From Scilla litardierei (taxonomy: Eukaryota > Streptophyta > Magnoliopsida > Asparagales > Asparagaceae): DNA of 64,000 bases. The stretch lies in NCBI GenBank assembly GCA_030789695.1, contig CM061142.1, positions 43,385,375-43,449,374 of the forward strand, written 5' to 3'. The translations under genes were made by a program, and so were the position numbers. The notes under the pieces are model-generated. The model saw only the letters and a list, made by a program, of their open reading frames with translations. It was not told the DNA's origin and did not search any database. Shown here piece by piece: positions 11,678-22,720 of the stretch (positions are counted from its first letter, which is position 1; each line of letters opens with the position of its first letter).

Positions 11678-11742
<65 letters not shown>
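11678..11742. repeat. compound microsatellite (CA)n (TG)n (TA)n
   Basis: A CA run passes into TG and then TA without a spacer. The CA/TG halves are complementary, so the tract can fold into a hairpin. It lies in internal sequence between the solo LTR and RNase H of the minus-strand element. Confidence 0.9.
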
Positions 11743-11747
<5 letters not shown>

Positions 11748-11992
11748 CAATTCTTTTGAGCTCTATTTTTTATCCTGCTTGTGGAAGAGAAAGGAACATA
11801 TCATGAGTTAGCACATATAACTATAACTACCACTTCAATGATTCAAAAGACAGATATACATTAAGCACCATTTTTTCAGCTTTTCGTATTTTTCATTTTT
11901 TTTGTTTGTTTATAAAGAACTAAGCTAGCAAGCAAACAAACTAGCAAACAAACAAAAAAAATCAAGCACACAGAAAAGCAGGAAATCTCATA

Positions 11993-12304
11993 CTAGTTTT
12001 TATCAATTATTCCTAATTCAAGACGAAGACGACAAAAGCGATCCTTAGCTAAAGTTTTGGTGAAAATGTCTGAGAGATGTGATTCCGTGGGAACAAGCTC
12101 TACTGACACATCCTTTTTAGTGAGATGACCTCTAAGAAAGTGATGTCTTACGTCAATGTGTTTAGTACGAGAGTGGTGTATGGGATTACTAAAGAGATAT
12201 ATGGCACTCTTGCTATCACATCTAAGAGGGACTCTCTTAAGAGCTAGTCTGTAGTCAGATAATGTTTGCATTATCCACAATACTTGGGCACAGCAACTCT
12301 CCAA
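11993..12304 (-). pseudogene. copia RNase H C-terminal part
   Basis: The frame contains the typical end of copia RNase H: LKRVPLRCDSKSAIYLFSNPIHHSRTKHIDVRHHFLRG, then VSVELVPTESHLSDIFTKTL. It follows RT on the minus strand after a decayed gap. The N-terminal part of RNase H is in other frames between about 12305 and 12510. Confidence 0.88.
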
Positions 12305-13330
12305 GGCAATATACTTTGCTTCAGTGGTGGAAAGTGCAACACTATTTGCTTATGGCTAGACTATAAAACTAGAGAGTGTCCTAACATGAAACACGTACCA
12401 CTAGTACTCTTTCTATCAGTTAGACTCCCCACATAATCAGCATCTGAATAACCCCATAAATCAAAATTACCACTAGAAGGATACCAAAGACCTAAAGTAG
12501 GTGTACTAATTAGTTACCTAACGATTCTTTTTAATGGCTTTTAAATGAGACTCTTTTGGGTTGGCTTGAAAGCGTGCACACAAGCATACATCAAACTGTA
12601 TGCTTGGCCTAGAAGCAGTCGAGTATAATAAGGAACTAATCATACCTCGATAAAGCTTTTGGTCAACGGATACTGCTTGTTCATCCTTGTCCATTTTCGT
12701 AGATGGGCTCATTGACGTTCCAATTCCTTCAGACTTCTCCATCCCAAACTTTTTCAGAAGCTCATTGATGTATTTGGTTTGGGATATAAAGATGCCTTCT
12801 TTTCCTTGCTTGAAACCCCAAAAAATATTTCAACACTCCCACAAGGCTCATCTCCAATTGATCATGCATGACTATCTCAAACTTTTGACATAGAAGATCA
12901 TTAGTAGCACCATAAATAATGTCATCAACATATATTTGCACAATGAGAAAATCATCAGATTCATGCATCATAAATAATGTATTGTCAGCACTACCCTTTT
13001 TAAAATCATTTTCCAACCAATATGCGCTAAGACGGTCGTACCAAGCTCATGGAGCTTGCTTAAGACCGTACAAAGCTTTTTCTAATTTAAAAACATGTTG
13101 TAGAAAAATTTATGACTTTCAAAACCTGGGGGTTGTTCAACAAATACATCTTATTTTAGGTAGCCATTAAAGAAAGCACTTTTTACATCTATTTGTTTCA
13201 GTTTGAGCCCTTTATAACTTGCAAAAGCTAGCAAGATTCTAATTGACTCTAACCTAGCAACCGTGCAAAAGTTTCATCCACATCAATTCCTTCAATTTGA
13301 TTATAACCTAGCTACCAATCTTGTCTTGTT
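12305..13330 (-). pseudogene. copia reverse transcriptase, broken
   Basis: From right to left, fragments read SRLARLEAIRI-type and KTCFFKLEKAL-type RT blocks with stops. A clean 84-residue piece (12762-13016) has the catalytic YVDDII and LEMSLVGVLKYFLGFQ, and 12518-12742 has MISSLLYSTASRPSIQFDVCLCARFQANPKESHLKA. The YVDD box is intact but the gene is fragmented by stops and frameshifts. It lies between integrase and RNase H, in copia order. Confidence 0.85.
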
Positions 13331-13950
13331 TCTAATAACATTACTAGATTCATCATGCTTATTTTTAAACACCCATTTAGTACCAACTACAGGATAATCG
13401 GTGGGTCATGGTGTTAGTTTCCAAACATTTTCCTAACAAATTGGTTCAATTCATCTTGCATAGCAAAAACCCAACATTCCTCTTCTAAAGCAATTTCTAT
13501 GTTTTAGGCTGTATTTCAGAAATAAAATCACCATAAATACATAGAGCGCAAATATTTCTAAAAGAAGAACGAGTGCGTATATCTGCCGTAGGCTCACCTA
13601 TAATCAAGTCTGATGGGTGGCTTGGATTGAATCTCAGCTCTCATCTGTCAACTGCATCTTCCTGAATTTCTTCCGTGCCAGTTTCCTCTTGTCTTTCAAG
13701 CTGCTCCTCGTTGTTCCTTGGAATGCTTGCATTTTCATTGTTCCTTGGAATGCTTCCTTGTTCGACATTTTCATCTTCTTTGTTCTCCTTGCAATCCAAA
13801 GAACCTATTTCAGGATTCATCAAATTTACCAAGAATAGATTCAATAATAGTAAGAGTGCGTTTATTATATATCATGTATGCCCTGCTCCTCGCTGAATAT
13901 CCCATGAACACTCCCTCCTCTGATTTGGATTCAAATGTGCCAAGTTGATC
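13331..13950 (-). pseudogene. integrase-RT linker region, decayed
   Basis: Only short pieces remain, including an acidic stretch at 13641-13844 (IPRNNE repeated, ETGTEEIQED) typical of the acidic linker that follows copia integrase. Plus-strand ORFs here are shadows. Confidence 0.55.
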
Positions 13951-14833
13951 TCATGTATTTAGTATATAGCACCTGCCTCCAGAAACTCTAAAGTAAGATA
14001 TGTTCAGGGTGTTGCCATGCCATAGTTCATAAGAAGTTTTATTCAGTAATGGTCTAAGCTTAACTCTATTACACACATAGCAAGCAGTACTAATGGCCTC
14101 AGACCAAAAAGACATAGGCAAGCTATACTCATTTATCATACTCCTAGACATCGCTTTTAATGTTCGATTCTTTCTTTCCACCACCCCATTTTGTTGAGGT
14201 GTTCTAGGAGAAGAGAATTCATGTAAAATTCCTTTTTCAAGACAAAAGTATTCAAAAATAGCATTTTCAAACTCACTTTACATGATCGCTTCTTATTTTT
14301 ATAATGGAAGAATTTTTCTTATTAGAAACTTGTATGCAAAAGTTTTGAAAATTTTCAAATGAGTCTGATTTTTTGGCTAGGAAGTATACCCATGTGTGCA
14401 TATAGTAATCATCAAACAATACTAAATGAAAATTTTTACCTCCTAGGCTAGCAATGTATGTGGATCCAAATAGATCCATGTGCACTAATTCTAATATGCG
14501 TGTGGTGGCAACTTCTTTAATGCTAGAAAATGTAGATCTAATTTGCTTACCTTTTGTACATGCCACACACAACTTACCATTCTCATAGATCTGATGTAGT
14601 AGTCCTCTTACCAGATTTTTATTCTCAAGCTTCTTTAGCAATCTCATGCTTGCATGTGCTAATCGTCTGTGCCATAGCGTGGCATCTTCTTCTCTGACAA
14701 GCAAGCATTTAGAAATAGTTAGTTCTTCAATTATAATAGTATAAACATTATTCTTTCTATTTGCTGTAATAATAACGTCACATGTGGAGCTATCAATAAT
14801 CCTACAAAGTTTTGCATCAAATTCTACTTTCAT
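13951..14833 (-). pseudogene. copia GAG-pre-integrase domain and integrase, broken
   Basis: The piece at 14273-14833 carries the pre-integrase HHCC region (LWHRRLAHASMRLLKKL, then LCVACTKGKQIRSTF) and the first catalytic aspartate in ELVHMDLFG, followed by FDDYYMHTWVYFL. Stops and a frameshift lie near 14190-14275. The frame at 13951-14184 has the end of the core (MVERKNRTLKAMSRSMINEYSLPMSFWSEAISTACYVCNR). Domain order and spacing are normal for copia. Confidence 0.9.
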
Positions 14834-14849
14834 ACCTTTGTCACACAGC

Positions 14850-15330
14850 TAACTAATAGAAATGAGGCTGTGTGTAAGATTTTCCACCCATAGGACATCT
14901 GTAAGCTGAAATGTTTCGTTACCTACAACACCTTTACCAATTACCTTGCATTTGCCATTGTCCCCTAAAGTAACACTTCCTCCTTCATGCTTTACAAGGC
15001 TAAAGAACTTTTTGCTATCACCTGTCATGTGTCTTGAGCAGCCAGAGTCTAAGTACCACTCACACTGTTGTCCCTTAGCCGTGCCACATACCTACACATA
15101 AGAAGAACATGATACATGTGACCTAGGAATCCAAATAGCTCCATCGATGTTAGTCACTGTACCTTTTGGAACCCAAATTTGTTTGAATTTAATATTCTTG
15201 TTCCTATATTTGCAATTATAATATGCATGAACAACACCACCACACGTATAGCATTTTAGCAAAGACACTTCTTCCGACACTAGTTTCTTTTTGAACCTTT
15301 TTGTTAATTCTTGTCTTTTCATCAATTTTA
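14850..15330 (-). pseudogene. copia zinc knuckle and aspartic protease remnant
   Basis: LLKCYTCGGVVHAYYNC at 15092-15325 is a CCHC-like knuckle. After a stop at 15092 the frame resumes with an EWYLDSGCSRHMTGD protease active-site block (about 15000-15060) and a region matching DVLWVENLTHSLIS. The stop and small deletions disable it. Confidence 0.8.
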
Positions 15331-15983
15331 TTCACATAGCCCAAACTACACCTAATGTTTCCATATATCTGATTTCCTAGAATAATGTCTAAAGAATGCT
15401 TTCCAACACCAAATTTTTAGTAGTTAGCTCAAGATCAGATACTTTAGATTTTAAGTACATGTTTTTATTAACAAGCATGGTACATTTACTGATAAAAGCC
15501 TTTTTGTTCTCTTCCTAATTCTTTTTAAGATTACTCATTTTCTTTTCTAGCTCAAGAACTTTTCTTTATGCATGTTGTTTTCTTTAACAAAAATAGGACA
15601 ATTAGTACATTCAGCTTTTTCATGCATGCTAGATTTTTCTTTTTTCAGCAAGTCAATAGTAGATTTATATGCAACAATTTTAGCTTTCAGTTCATCTATT
15701 TTGTTAGACATGTCACAATTTCTTGTTGCAATTCATAGTTTGAATTTTTCCAGCATTCTGCAGTAGATTCTAAATCATCAATTTCATCTTTCATTTGTTT
15801 ACAATTTTAATGGTGGCGGGTTTATATCCTTTTTCAAAAATGTTGCACACATCATAATCAACAGATGCTAAATATATTCTCATCCTAGTTTTCCAGTAAG
15901 CATAATCAACACCATTAAACTTAGGGGGTCAGGAGATGGACTGACCTTCAGCAAAGGCAGAATCAAATATATTCATGGTCATG
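15331..15983 (-). pseudogene. gag remnant with large internal deletion
   Basis: On the minus strand ATG at 15980-15982 starts MTMNIFDSAFAEGQSIS, a stop, then PPKFNGVDYAYWKTRMRIYLASVDYDV, which is the conserved start of copia gag. The remainder of gag is largely missing and is replaced by a coiled-coil-like, lysine/leucine-rich segment leading to the zinc knuckle. Confidence 0.7.
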
Positions 15984-16003
15984 TAACCTAGATCCTCTAA
16001 CCT

Positions 16004-16015
16004 GCTCTGATACCA
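16004..16015 (-). other. primer-binding site for initiator tRNA-Met
   Basis: The minus strand reads TGGTATCAGAGC exactly, two bases from the end of the 5' LTR at 16018. Confidence 0.92.
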
Positions 16016-16017
16016 CT

Positions 16018-17654
16018 TGCTGTATGTGGATCTAAGCCTAGAGGGGGGGTGAATAGTCTTATAAAAATATTCGTAATATCACAGGGAATTATTAGTGCAA
16101 TCAATCACACACAGAATAAATAAGTGCAAGTAAAAGAAATCACATAGTGCACAGTAGATTTACCCTAGTTCGGTCGTCCCAACGACCTACTTCAGCCCCA
16201 AAGCAAATACTAGATTAATAAAGTCAGTGGTACAACTATAAAGAGCTACAAGCACCAACTCTATGCTCACCAAGTTCGTACCGTACTCACTAAAGTGCCA
16301 AACACTTACTAACCTAGTAAAAGCTCTCTCTTCACTAGCCCCAACTAGTCAAGTCCCCTAAACAGATAGTTCACGTAGCTACAAAGATCAACACACCACT
16401 ATCAAAAACATAAAGAGGTATAGAGTTCAGAAAAAGCTAAGTCTGACAGGAGATGTTTGCGAGGTTCACAGACATGCTTCCATCTGTCTAGTCTCCTTGA
16501 CAGGAGATGTTTGCGATCTTCTTCCAACTACGATGTCTGTGGTCAGATGTAGTCTGATAGGATGTAGTCGTCTAGTCTCCTCAATCAGCAACTCATGTGT
16601 TTTGGCCTTCCTCTCTTGGATGGAGCTTGCGGCTATGGTAGATGAACCCCCCTTGATACCTTGCGCAATGTTTGAAGATGAGATCCTCCAGTAGTATTGC
16701 GGTAAAGGTAGATGAACCCCTTCTATGTTGCGGCCTTGGATGGGTTGAAGTACTTGAGATGTTGCGGCAATGATGAAGACTCCTTGGGTACTTGCGGTAA
16801 TGAAGTTAATGTAGCCCTCTTGAATGTTGCGGCAATGGACTTGTGGCTTGCGGATTGAAGGAGTAGGGTGCTTCCTTGCGCAATGGAGTTTGGAGAGGGC
16901 TTCTTCGGTAATAGGAGTAGGATGAGCTTTGTATTGCGGCAAGGGAGGAGGAGAGGGCTTCTTCGGTAATAGGAGTAGGATGAGCTTTGTATTGCGGCAA
17001 GGGAGGAGGAGATGGATGCTTTGGCAAGTTACGGTAATTGGAAGAAGATCCCTTAATGCTTGCGCAATGAATGAGAGGGTCTTTTGGCAATGAAGATTTC
17101 GGCAATGGGTATTGGAAGTGTTAGCTGCAATTTTTCTTTTCGGTTGCCTCAATTTTTTCTCCTCTTTGGAGAGGGGTTTATAGAAGGAGAGGGAGAAGAT
17201 ATTTGGCTCATGTAGAATCACATAGAAATGGAGATTGGATGGAATCCTAACTTGAATAGGATTTGTAATAATCATATGTAAGATCTCTTCTAATCACAAT
17301 AGGATTTGGAGTGTGAATTGAATTTGGAGAGGATTTGAATTTGAATGGCAATGGGATTTTAATAGGATCTCATTTAATCAAAAATTGATTTGCATGAGAT
17401 TTGGTTCAATCATTTTTGATATGAATGAGATCTCCCCGTATCTCTCCATCTTTGACCAAGTCCACTTTGCAAATGAATTGCAATTTTCTCCATCTTTGAC
17501 CAAGTCTTCATATGTGTAGAAATTTTCTCCATCTCGTTGACTAAGTCGAGTATTTATGAGCTTGTCACTCCTGAAAACACTTAGCACACACATCAAATCG
17601 CTCACACGTGTTTGTTATCATCAAACACGAAGTCATCGATCGTTGTATCCAACA
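16018..17654 (-). mobile_element. 5' LTR of the Sirevirus-like element, 1637 bp
   Basis: On the minus strand it starts TGTTGGATAC and ends ACAGCA, followed by the primer site. It contains a direct duplication of about 57 bp around 16895-17010 (TTCTTCGGTAATAGGAGTAG repeated) and a smaller duplicated GACAGGAGATGTTTGCGA, neither present in the 3' LTR. The sequence on the right is TAGAC. Confidence 0.9.
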
Positions 17655-17690
17655 TAGACTTGGTGCAAATTTTCCAAGGGCGGTTGGCCC

Positions 17691-17701
17691 CTATTTATAT
17701 A
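17691..17701 (-). promoter_or_regulatory. TATA box, minus strand
   Basis: The minus strand reads TATATAAATAG, a strong plant TATA box, between the upstream GGGC/GCCC array and the R-U5 half that lies at 7245-7728 beyond the inserted element. Confidence 0.55.
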
Positions 17702-18045
17702 GGAAGCCGGATCTCCTCCTCATCTCACGAGCAATGTGGGAATAAACAATTTTACGGGAAAAAATTAAGTTAGCTAAAATTCAACTAATCTTCTGTCCCT
17801 CACCGTTGAGCTTCGCAAGTGATACAATCTATCAAATCGAAGAGCTCTGAACAGCGAACACATAGAAATAAATGGCGCTCCAATCTGATTCGTTTGACCC
17901 CTCAAACGATAGCTCAAAGTTGGGCAAAAAACCACAAAAATCAGATTTCCGTAGCCGCCTTTTTGGTTTCCCAGAACCCTAGACGTGGGCCCCATAAATT
18001 GGGCACACAGGACAGCTAGGCGTGCCCAATAAGCACACCCAGCCC

Positions 18046-18250
18046 ACTAGGCGAGCCTACCTGCACGAGCGGGTCAAACCTGCCTGCTTTGGCAGACGGG
18101 CTCGAGCCCGATCCCGCCGCAGCCGGTGAGCGGGCTCTAGTCCGACTCGAGCCTGCCCCAGCGGGTGGGTTTGACCCACCCGCCTCAGTGGGCGGGCTTG
18201 ACTTGCCCACCCAGGCTGGGTGGGCTAGCCCAGCCCGCATGGGCTAGCTT
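18046..18250. repeat. array of GC-rich self-complementary motifs
   Basis: Short palindromes such as GGGCTCGAGCCC, GGGTTTGACCC, GCCCGCCTCAGTGGGCGGGC and GGGCTAGCCC follow one another with little spacer. The minus-strand 74-residue ORF here is low-complexity and not a gene. Confidence 0.8.
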
Positions 18251-18500
18251 GGGCCATAACTGGGCAAAACACCAGTTCTGACCATTTATCCCTTTTCTGG
18301 AGCTTTTTAGCTCCTATTGAGCTCCGATTTGAGTGCGGATTTTTACGTGATGTTCGTGGAAAAATCCTCTTCATTTCTATGCATCATATATCCATAAACA
18401 ATTTATGACATATTATAATTCCCATTTAATTATTCATGTGCACCCGAGTGCACTCCTCTTTAATTCTTTGTATTACTAAGACGTAAATCTTACTTGGTGT

Positions 18501-18843
18501 GAGACCATACAGCCTGACCCTACTACAGGTTGGGGCTCGAAACCCCTAGATGACAGTGACCACGAGTAGCAGGTGTCGTCCCTGTTTCGGTATCATAATT
18601 ACGTGATTGACCCATTGACTAAAGTGTCGTCGGGACCACTTTGACTGTGTCCGTGATGAATACCGCAGTTTTAGTCCCTCACAACATGTCACTACATAGC
18701 TTAGAGTATGGTAAACTGTCAAATTTTGCGTAGTCAAATTTTGTGTAGTGAAATTCCAACTCGGGGACCAATCAGTTGTACACCTATTTAACTACGCGGA
18801 TAAAAACAAGAAAGGGGTAATTACACTAATAGTACAAAGATAA
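18501..18843 (-). other. probable 5' untranslated region of a Ty3-type element
   Basis: No coding block. It lies directly downstream, on the minus strand, of a primer-site-like sequence and the LTR at 18856. GTCAAATTTTGCGTA and a close variant are repeated near 18717-18750. Confidence 0.4.
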
Positions 18844-18855
18844 AAGAAGGTGCCA

Positions 18856-20069
18856 TGTTCCAAGAGTCACTACTAGTGCAAATTGTTCATGCGGGTTTAT
18901 CTAGCTTCTCGATCTAACGGGTTATATTCCTAGATGATAGTCGAGTCTCAATCCTCATCCTCTCGACGTATAACTGTGAGAGAGGATTCAGAGAATAGGT
19001 TGGATCTCTTATCGTAGCCCCGATGACTAATCGGATGCTACGATCGTGGTGATTCTAGTGAGTGTTCCCAACGGTTGGTCAGCGCCTAGCACTAGATAGT
19101 CACCCTCCTCGGCTATGAGGCGGGATGAATTGAGCTCATCCAAACCTATTCCTAAGACTAAAACCCTAATTGGAATGATATTTGGAGCGATCCACCCACA
19201 TGAACAATCTACGCTAGGGTTAAGCTAAGCCCCAGGCATAAAGATCTACTTTATTAACATCACTACAAATGACAAGAAGCAAATAAGGAAAAACATCACA
19301 AGAAGTAGTAAAAGAGAATTAAAAGAAGTGCAAGTGAAATTAAACTAAAGATAAACAATAATTCGTTACAAAACAACTAAAATTAAAGTCTTACAAATAT
19401 AAGGAAGAACAGCCCCCAAAAGAGGGTAAAACCCCTAAAAATCGCGGAACAAAAAAAGAACTCTTCTCTCAATTTGCTCACAGCCTTAAGTAGTACATGC
19501 AAAAAATTAAAAGGGCACGGCCGTGCCACAAATCGGCACGGCCGTGCCGTCGCAAAATATCCTAGGGCATGGCTGCGACCGCTGCTTCGAGCACGGCCAT
19601 GCCGCAAGCCGTGTCGATCTTCCTCTAAGCCCAAATCGGTTCCAGGCAGCAGGACCGTGCGAGACGACCATGCTGCTGGGGGAACTTTCTACTCCTATAG
19701 GGGAATTAGCACGGTCGTGCGGTGAATTAGTACGGCCGTGCAAATGCTGCTGTAGCTCCTCCCTTGGCCTCATGATATAGCATGGCCATGTGGTTACACA
19801 CACGGCCGTGCAGTCTACTCTTTGGCTCATATCTCCCCTCCTTTAGCTTCTATCTTTGCTAATACTTGTCGTTTTCTCTCCCTTGCTCGAAAAATCACAG
19901 ATTTGTATTGTTGTGGACGTGAATTCCCTGAAAATGCACAAAATACATAACCAACACATCAAATGGATAAAAACGTGTAAAAATGGGAGAAATAGCAAGA
20001 GCGGTATAAACTAATTGGGGAAAATGAGGGACGAAAGGGATGAAAAAGGTGTATAAAATGATTCCAACA
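18856..20069 (-). mobile_element. Ty3-type LTR, minus strand, inserted in copia
   Basis: On the minus strand the LTR begins TGTTGGAATC at 20069 and ends GGAACA at 18856, followed directly by TGGCACC, which resembles a primer-binding site for a tRNA other than Met. The right border cuts a copia protease frame: the minus ORF at 19895-20371 changes from copia protease to LTR sequence at 20069. The LTR has a dense CACGGCCGTG array (19513-19822) and a TATA-like ACTACTTAAGG on the minus strand near 19488. I assign it to Ty3/gypsy (Tat or Athila type) from general appearance only. Confidence 0.65.
19513..19822. repeat. array of CACGGCCGTG-type palindromes
   Basis: About ten copies or near copies of the palindrome CACGGCCGTG, often within GGCACGGCCGTGCC, are spaced 20-50 bp apart, with variants such as ACGGTCGTG and ATGGCCATG. 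The array lies upstream of the minus-strand TATA-like site. Confidence 0.88.
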
Positions 20070-21060
20070 ATGCCTAACACTCGTAAGTGTTCAAATGACT
20101 TCATCATGCATCTTGAACCGAACTGTGCTGACCCCAACCACTCTGACATAGCTCCATTTCCCATGTATACGTCTGGTCCATCTCTAGAAGTATATGTCAC
20201 AAAATGACTCCGCAGCAGAGTCATGTGGGAATCACACCCTGAATCAAGAATCCATGAACCCCGATTGTCTTCCAAAGAAGAAGCTGCCAATATTTCTCCA
20301 TTATCTGCATCAATACATGCACCTCCAAAAGCTGCTACCGACTGAGCAGACTCTTTACCCTTGACCTTCAACAGTGGACACTTGTTCTTCCAGTGTCATG
20401 CCTTCTTACAATAATGGCATGTCTTGTTGTTACTAACTTGACCCTTGGACTTGGGTCTCCCAAACTTGGAGCTAGATTTGGATCGTCCACCTTGATGACC
20501 CCCAAAGAGAGCCACATCATGATCAACAGTGTTGTGTCGCCCCTCGACACCTTCTTTCTAAGAACATGCAAGCGTAGAGCTGCCTCAACCTCCTCCAAAA
20601 AGATTTTTTCATTCCCTTGTGTCATGGTCTCGACAAAGTGTGAATATTCCTCAGGTAGAGAACAAAGCAGTGCAATTGCTTGGTACTCATAACTTACATT
20701 CTCTTCCACAGCTTGTAAATCGAACACCAACTGATTCAGTAGATCAAGATAATCCTGTAATGATGTCCCCTCTTTCATCTTGAGCATGAAAAACTTTTGT
20801 AATAGATATAGCCTTCTTGTGAGTGATTTAGTCAAGTTTTAAGATTCAAGCCTTTTCCACAATGCCTCTACAGTCTCCTCTTTCGCAACCTTGCAAAAGA
20901 TCTTGCCTGATAGGGCCATCTGAATAGCGATGTGTGCTTTCATCTCTAGCTCCGATCTCATGTAGTCTGTGACAGATTCTGGACTAGATTTCTTGTCAAA
21001 GACTATCATGTAAAGCCCTTCGTGCTTGAGCATAGCCTTCACCCTCATGCACCATAGAGT
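20070..21060 (-). pseudogene. copia gag and protease fragment
   Basis: In minus orientation, 20839-21048 reads EGLYMIVFDKKSSPESVTDYMRSELEMKAHIAIQMAL. After a stop and frameshift, 20368-20835 continues LTRRLYLLQKFFMLKMKEGTSLQDYLDLLNQLVFDLQ...SLPEEYSHFVETM, the conserved gag (UBN2-type) fold. A knuckle region and the protease box GSWILDSGCDSHMT (about 20200-20265) follow. The coding sequence is cut at 20069 by the inserted LTR. Integrase and RT of this copy are not found in the window. Confidence 0.88.
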
Positions 21061-21148
21061 GAAGCTATTCTTTCATGTAAACTTCTCGAGCTTGTATCTA
21101 GATGTTGAATATGTATCTGCCATTGTGTAACTTCTAATAACCTGATGT

Positions 21149-21160
21149 GTCGATACCACT
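21149..21160 (-). other. degenerate primer-binding site
   Basis: The minus strand reads GTGGTATCGACA, close to the tRNA-Met type TGGTATCAGAGC, just inside the LTR that starts at 21163. Confidence 0.65.
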
Positions 21161-21161
21161 C

Positions 21162-21344
21162 TTGGGGTAAAATCCAGACGAACAATAGACAACGAAAGCG
21201 GCCTCTTCGGTGCACAGCTACCCAACAATCGCTACGCTGCGATCTTTCAGAGATACACCTCGTAGAGATTGTTGGGTAGCTATCCTCCGAAGGGGCTACT
21301 TCTGCTGTCTATTATTCGTCTGGATTTTACCCCAACAAGAATTC
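21162..21344. repeat. large hairpin at the LTR end
   Basis: Two arms of about 70 bp, one from TTGGGGTAAAATCCAGACGA to CCCAACAATC and the other its imperfect reverse complement ending TCTGGATTTTACCCCAA, enclose a loop of about 38 bp. The arms fall in the R-U5 end of the LTR, so a transcript would fold strongly next to the primer site. Confidence 0.9.
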
Positions 21345-21819
21345 ATGCCCCTAACTCCAAGACGCGTGAGGAAGAAGAAACTTGATGACAGCATACGGTC
21401 TCTGCAAAATAAACCCTAGAAAGGGTTTAAATAGCTCCATAGGTCGTTTGGAATCTCAGCCGTCCGATTAGATTAGGTTTTAGTCCTAAAATAAATCACG
21501 TATTTGGGCCGACTACAGGCGACACGCCCGTGCTAGAAAGCGGCACGGCCGTGTTGGACCGGTAAGAAAAAAACTACTGACTCACTAACACGGCCGTGCC
21601 GCCGACCGTGTTACAGTTTACTCTCTATTTTGGTGACACGGCCTTGTTGCAGTCTGTTCCTCTGTAAAACAAGGCACGACCATGCTGACTGTAGCACGAC
21701 CGTGTCAAACCCAAAACGTAAATATGAAGCACAAAACAACACTAACACCCGCAAAAATACATTAGTTTAAAGCATTATGTTAGGTCACCATCCTATATTG
21801 GGGATTCCAATATCCAACA
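21163..21819 (-). mobile_element. 5' LTR of the copia element, 657 bp
   Basis: On the minus strand it begins TGTTGGATAT at 21819 and ends TTACCCCA at 21163, next to the primer site. It holds a CACGGCCGTG array (21510-21715), a TATTTAAA box (21426-21434) and, at its U5 end, a long inverted repeat (21162-21344). Confidence 0.82.
21510..21715. repeat. CACGGCCGTG-type array in copia U3
   Basis: Motifs include ACACGCCCGTG, GCACGGCCGTGT, ACACGGCCGTGCC, ACGGCCTTG, GCACGACCATG and GCACGACCGTGTC. The array lies upstream of the minus-strand TATTTAAA box, mirroring the array at 19513 in a different LTR. Confidence 0.85.
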
Positions 21820-22720
21820 TTATATACGATTTTTTTTCCAACCACTAGTTTACATCACATTTATTTTTCTCATCTAAATACTAAAGTAGAAAAGATATGG
21901 TATAATCCCAAAATACAAAAATGGAGAATGACAGCTTATTAAAGGTATAAATATGCAATACCCAGCTAAAAAATCTTTGTCTAACACTTAATTTTATTGG
22001 TCTATTATTTTATTCACCTTCATAAGTTTTATTTTTATTTAAAATTATATTTGTTTTAAAATTAATTTTAATATAATTAAATTTGGTTGTTTATCTAATT
22101 TTGACTACAACTAAATTTGCGCAAGTAAAAATCCATTTATTTAGAAAAATGTTTATTAGAATTGCTTCTATATTGTGTTACACGTTGAGATAAGAAATTA
22201 ATATTCTAATTTAGTACTGTTGACTGATGGGTTTCAGCCAACAGTAAGGTGGGATGACTAGGACGCCTCTGATGAGGTGAACCCAGCTGTTGAGTGGGAC
22301 CCGCAGTGGTTGGAACCCAGGTTAGGAAGAGCCAAGCTCGAGCTACTAGGCAGAAGCTCGACCCAACTCTGGCGATCCTGGACGAGGCACCACCAAGCCT
22401 TGGGTCGTTTCAGACGACCCTTTGAGATACTTGCGGAATCGATCTTCGAGCGATCTGCAACACAGATACTCGTCAGGGGGATCAGATCTAGGTTCTGACC
22501 CAAATCCCCTCTGATGCTTAAGTTAGTATGGACTTAAGTTGGCCCGGGACAGACAAGATCAACCTAAGCGAGATCGACTTGATCTTGTCTCGCCGAGCTT
22601 TTGGAGGAAGAAATATAAATGTGGAAAGTAAGAGAGAAGTTGTTAGAGTACCTAGTATTTAGTACCTCCGTAGTGTCCCCTATGCTGTTGGTGTTTCTTC
22701 TATTTACAAGTGGAGGCATC
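21820..22720. other. no gene seen; AT-rich, then LTR- or leader-like sequence
   Basis: 21820-22210 is AT-rich with no recognisable feature. 22211-22720 has higher GC and resembles promoter or LTR sequence of the element that continues at 24233; its only ORFs overlap on opposite strands and match nothing I know. Confidence 0.4.

Larger units (their letters stand above)
7729..17654 (-). mobile_element. Sirevirus-like Ty1/copia element, minus strand, degenerate
   Basis: Right to left, the element reads 5' LTR (16018-17654), tRNA-Met primer site, gag remnant, zinc knuckle and protease, integrase, RT, RNase H, a non-coding 3' internal region, a polypurine tract and the 3' LTR (7729-9208). A solo LTR of another family is nested at 9786-11511. 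The LTRs differ by many substitutions and by duplications in the right copy, so the insertion is old. The clade call rests on the long spacer before the 3' LTR, the AAAGGGGGAGAC-type polypurine tract and the protein blocks, not on a tree. Confidence 0.8.
17655..18500 (-). mobile_element. outer part (U3) of the split minus-strand LTR
   Basis: This sequence is taken as the other half of the LTR at 7245-7728. A minus-strand TATA box lies at 17691-17701. A GC-rich array of GGGC/GCCC palindromes (18046-18250) lies upstream of it. The right limit is not visible; I place it loosely near 18500. Confidence 0.45.

Noticed and set aside
16466..17275. Minus-strand ORF of 269 codons
   Set aside because: Entirely inside the 5' LTR of the Sirevirus-like element; the homologous region of the other LTR (8294-8699) is frameshifted, so there is no coding constraint.
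19895..20371. Minus ORF of 158 codons as a single protein
   Set aside because: It is a chimera: copia knuckle and protease up to 20070, then inserted LTR sequence.
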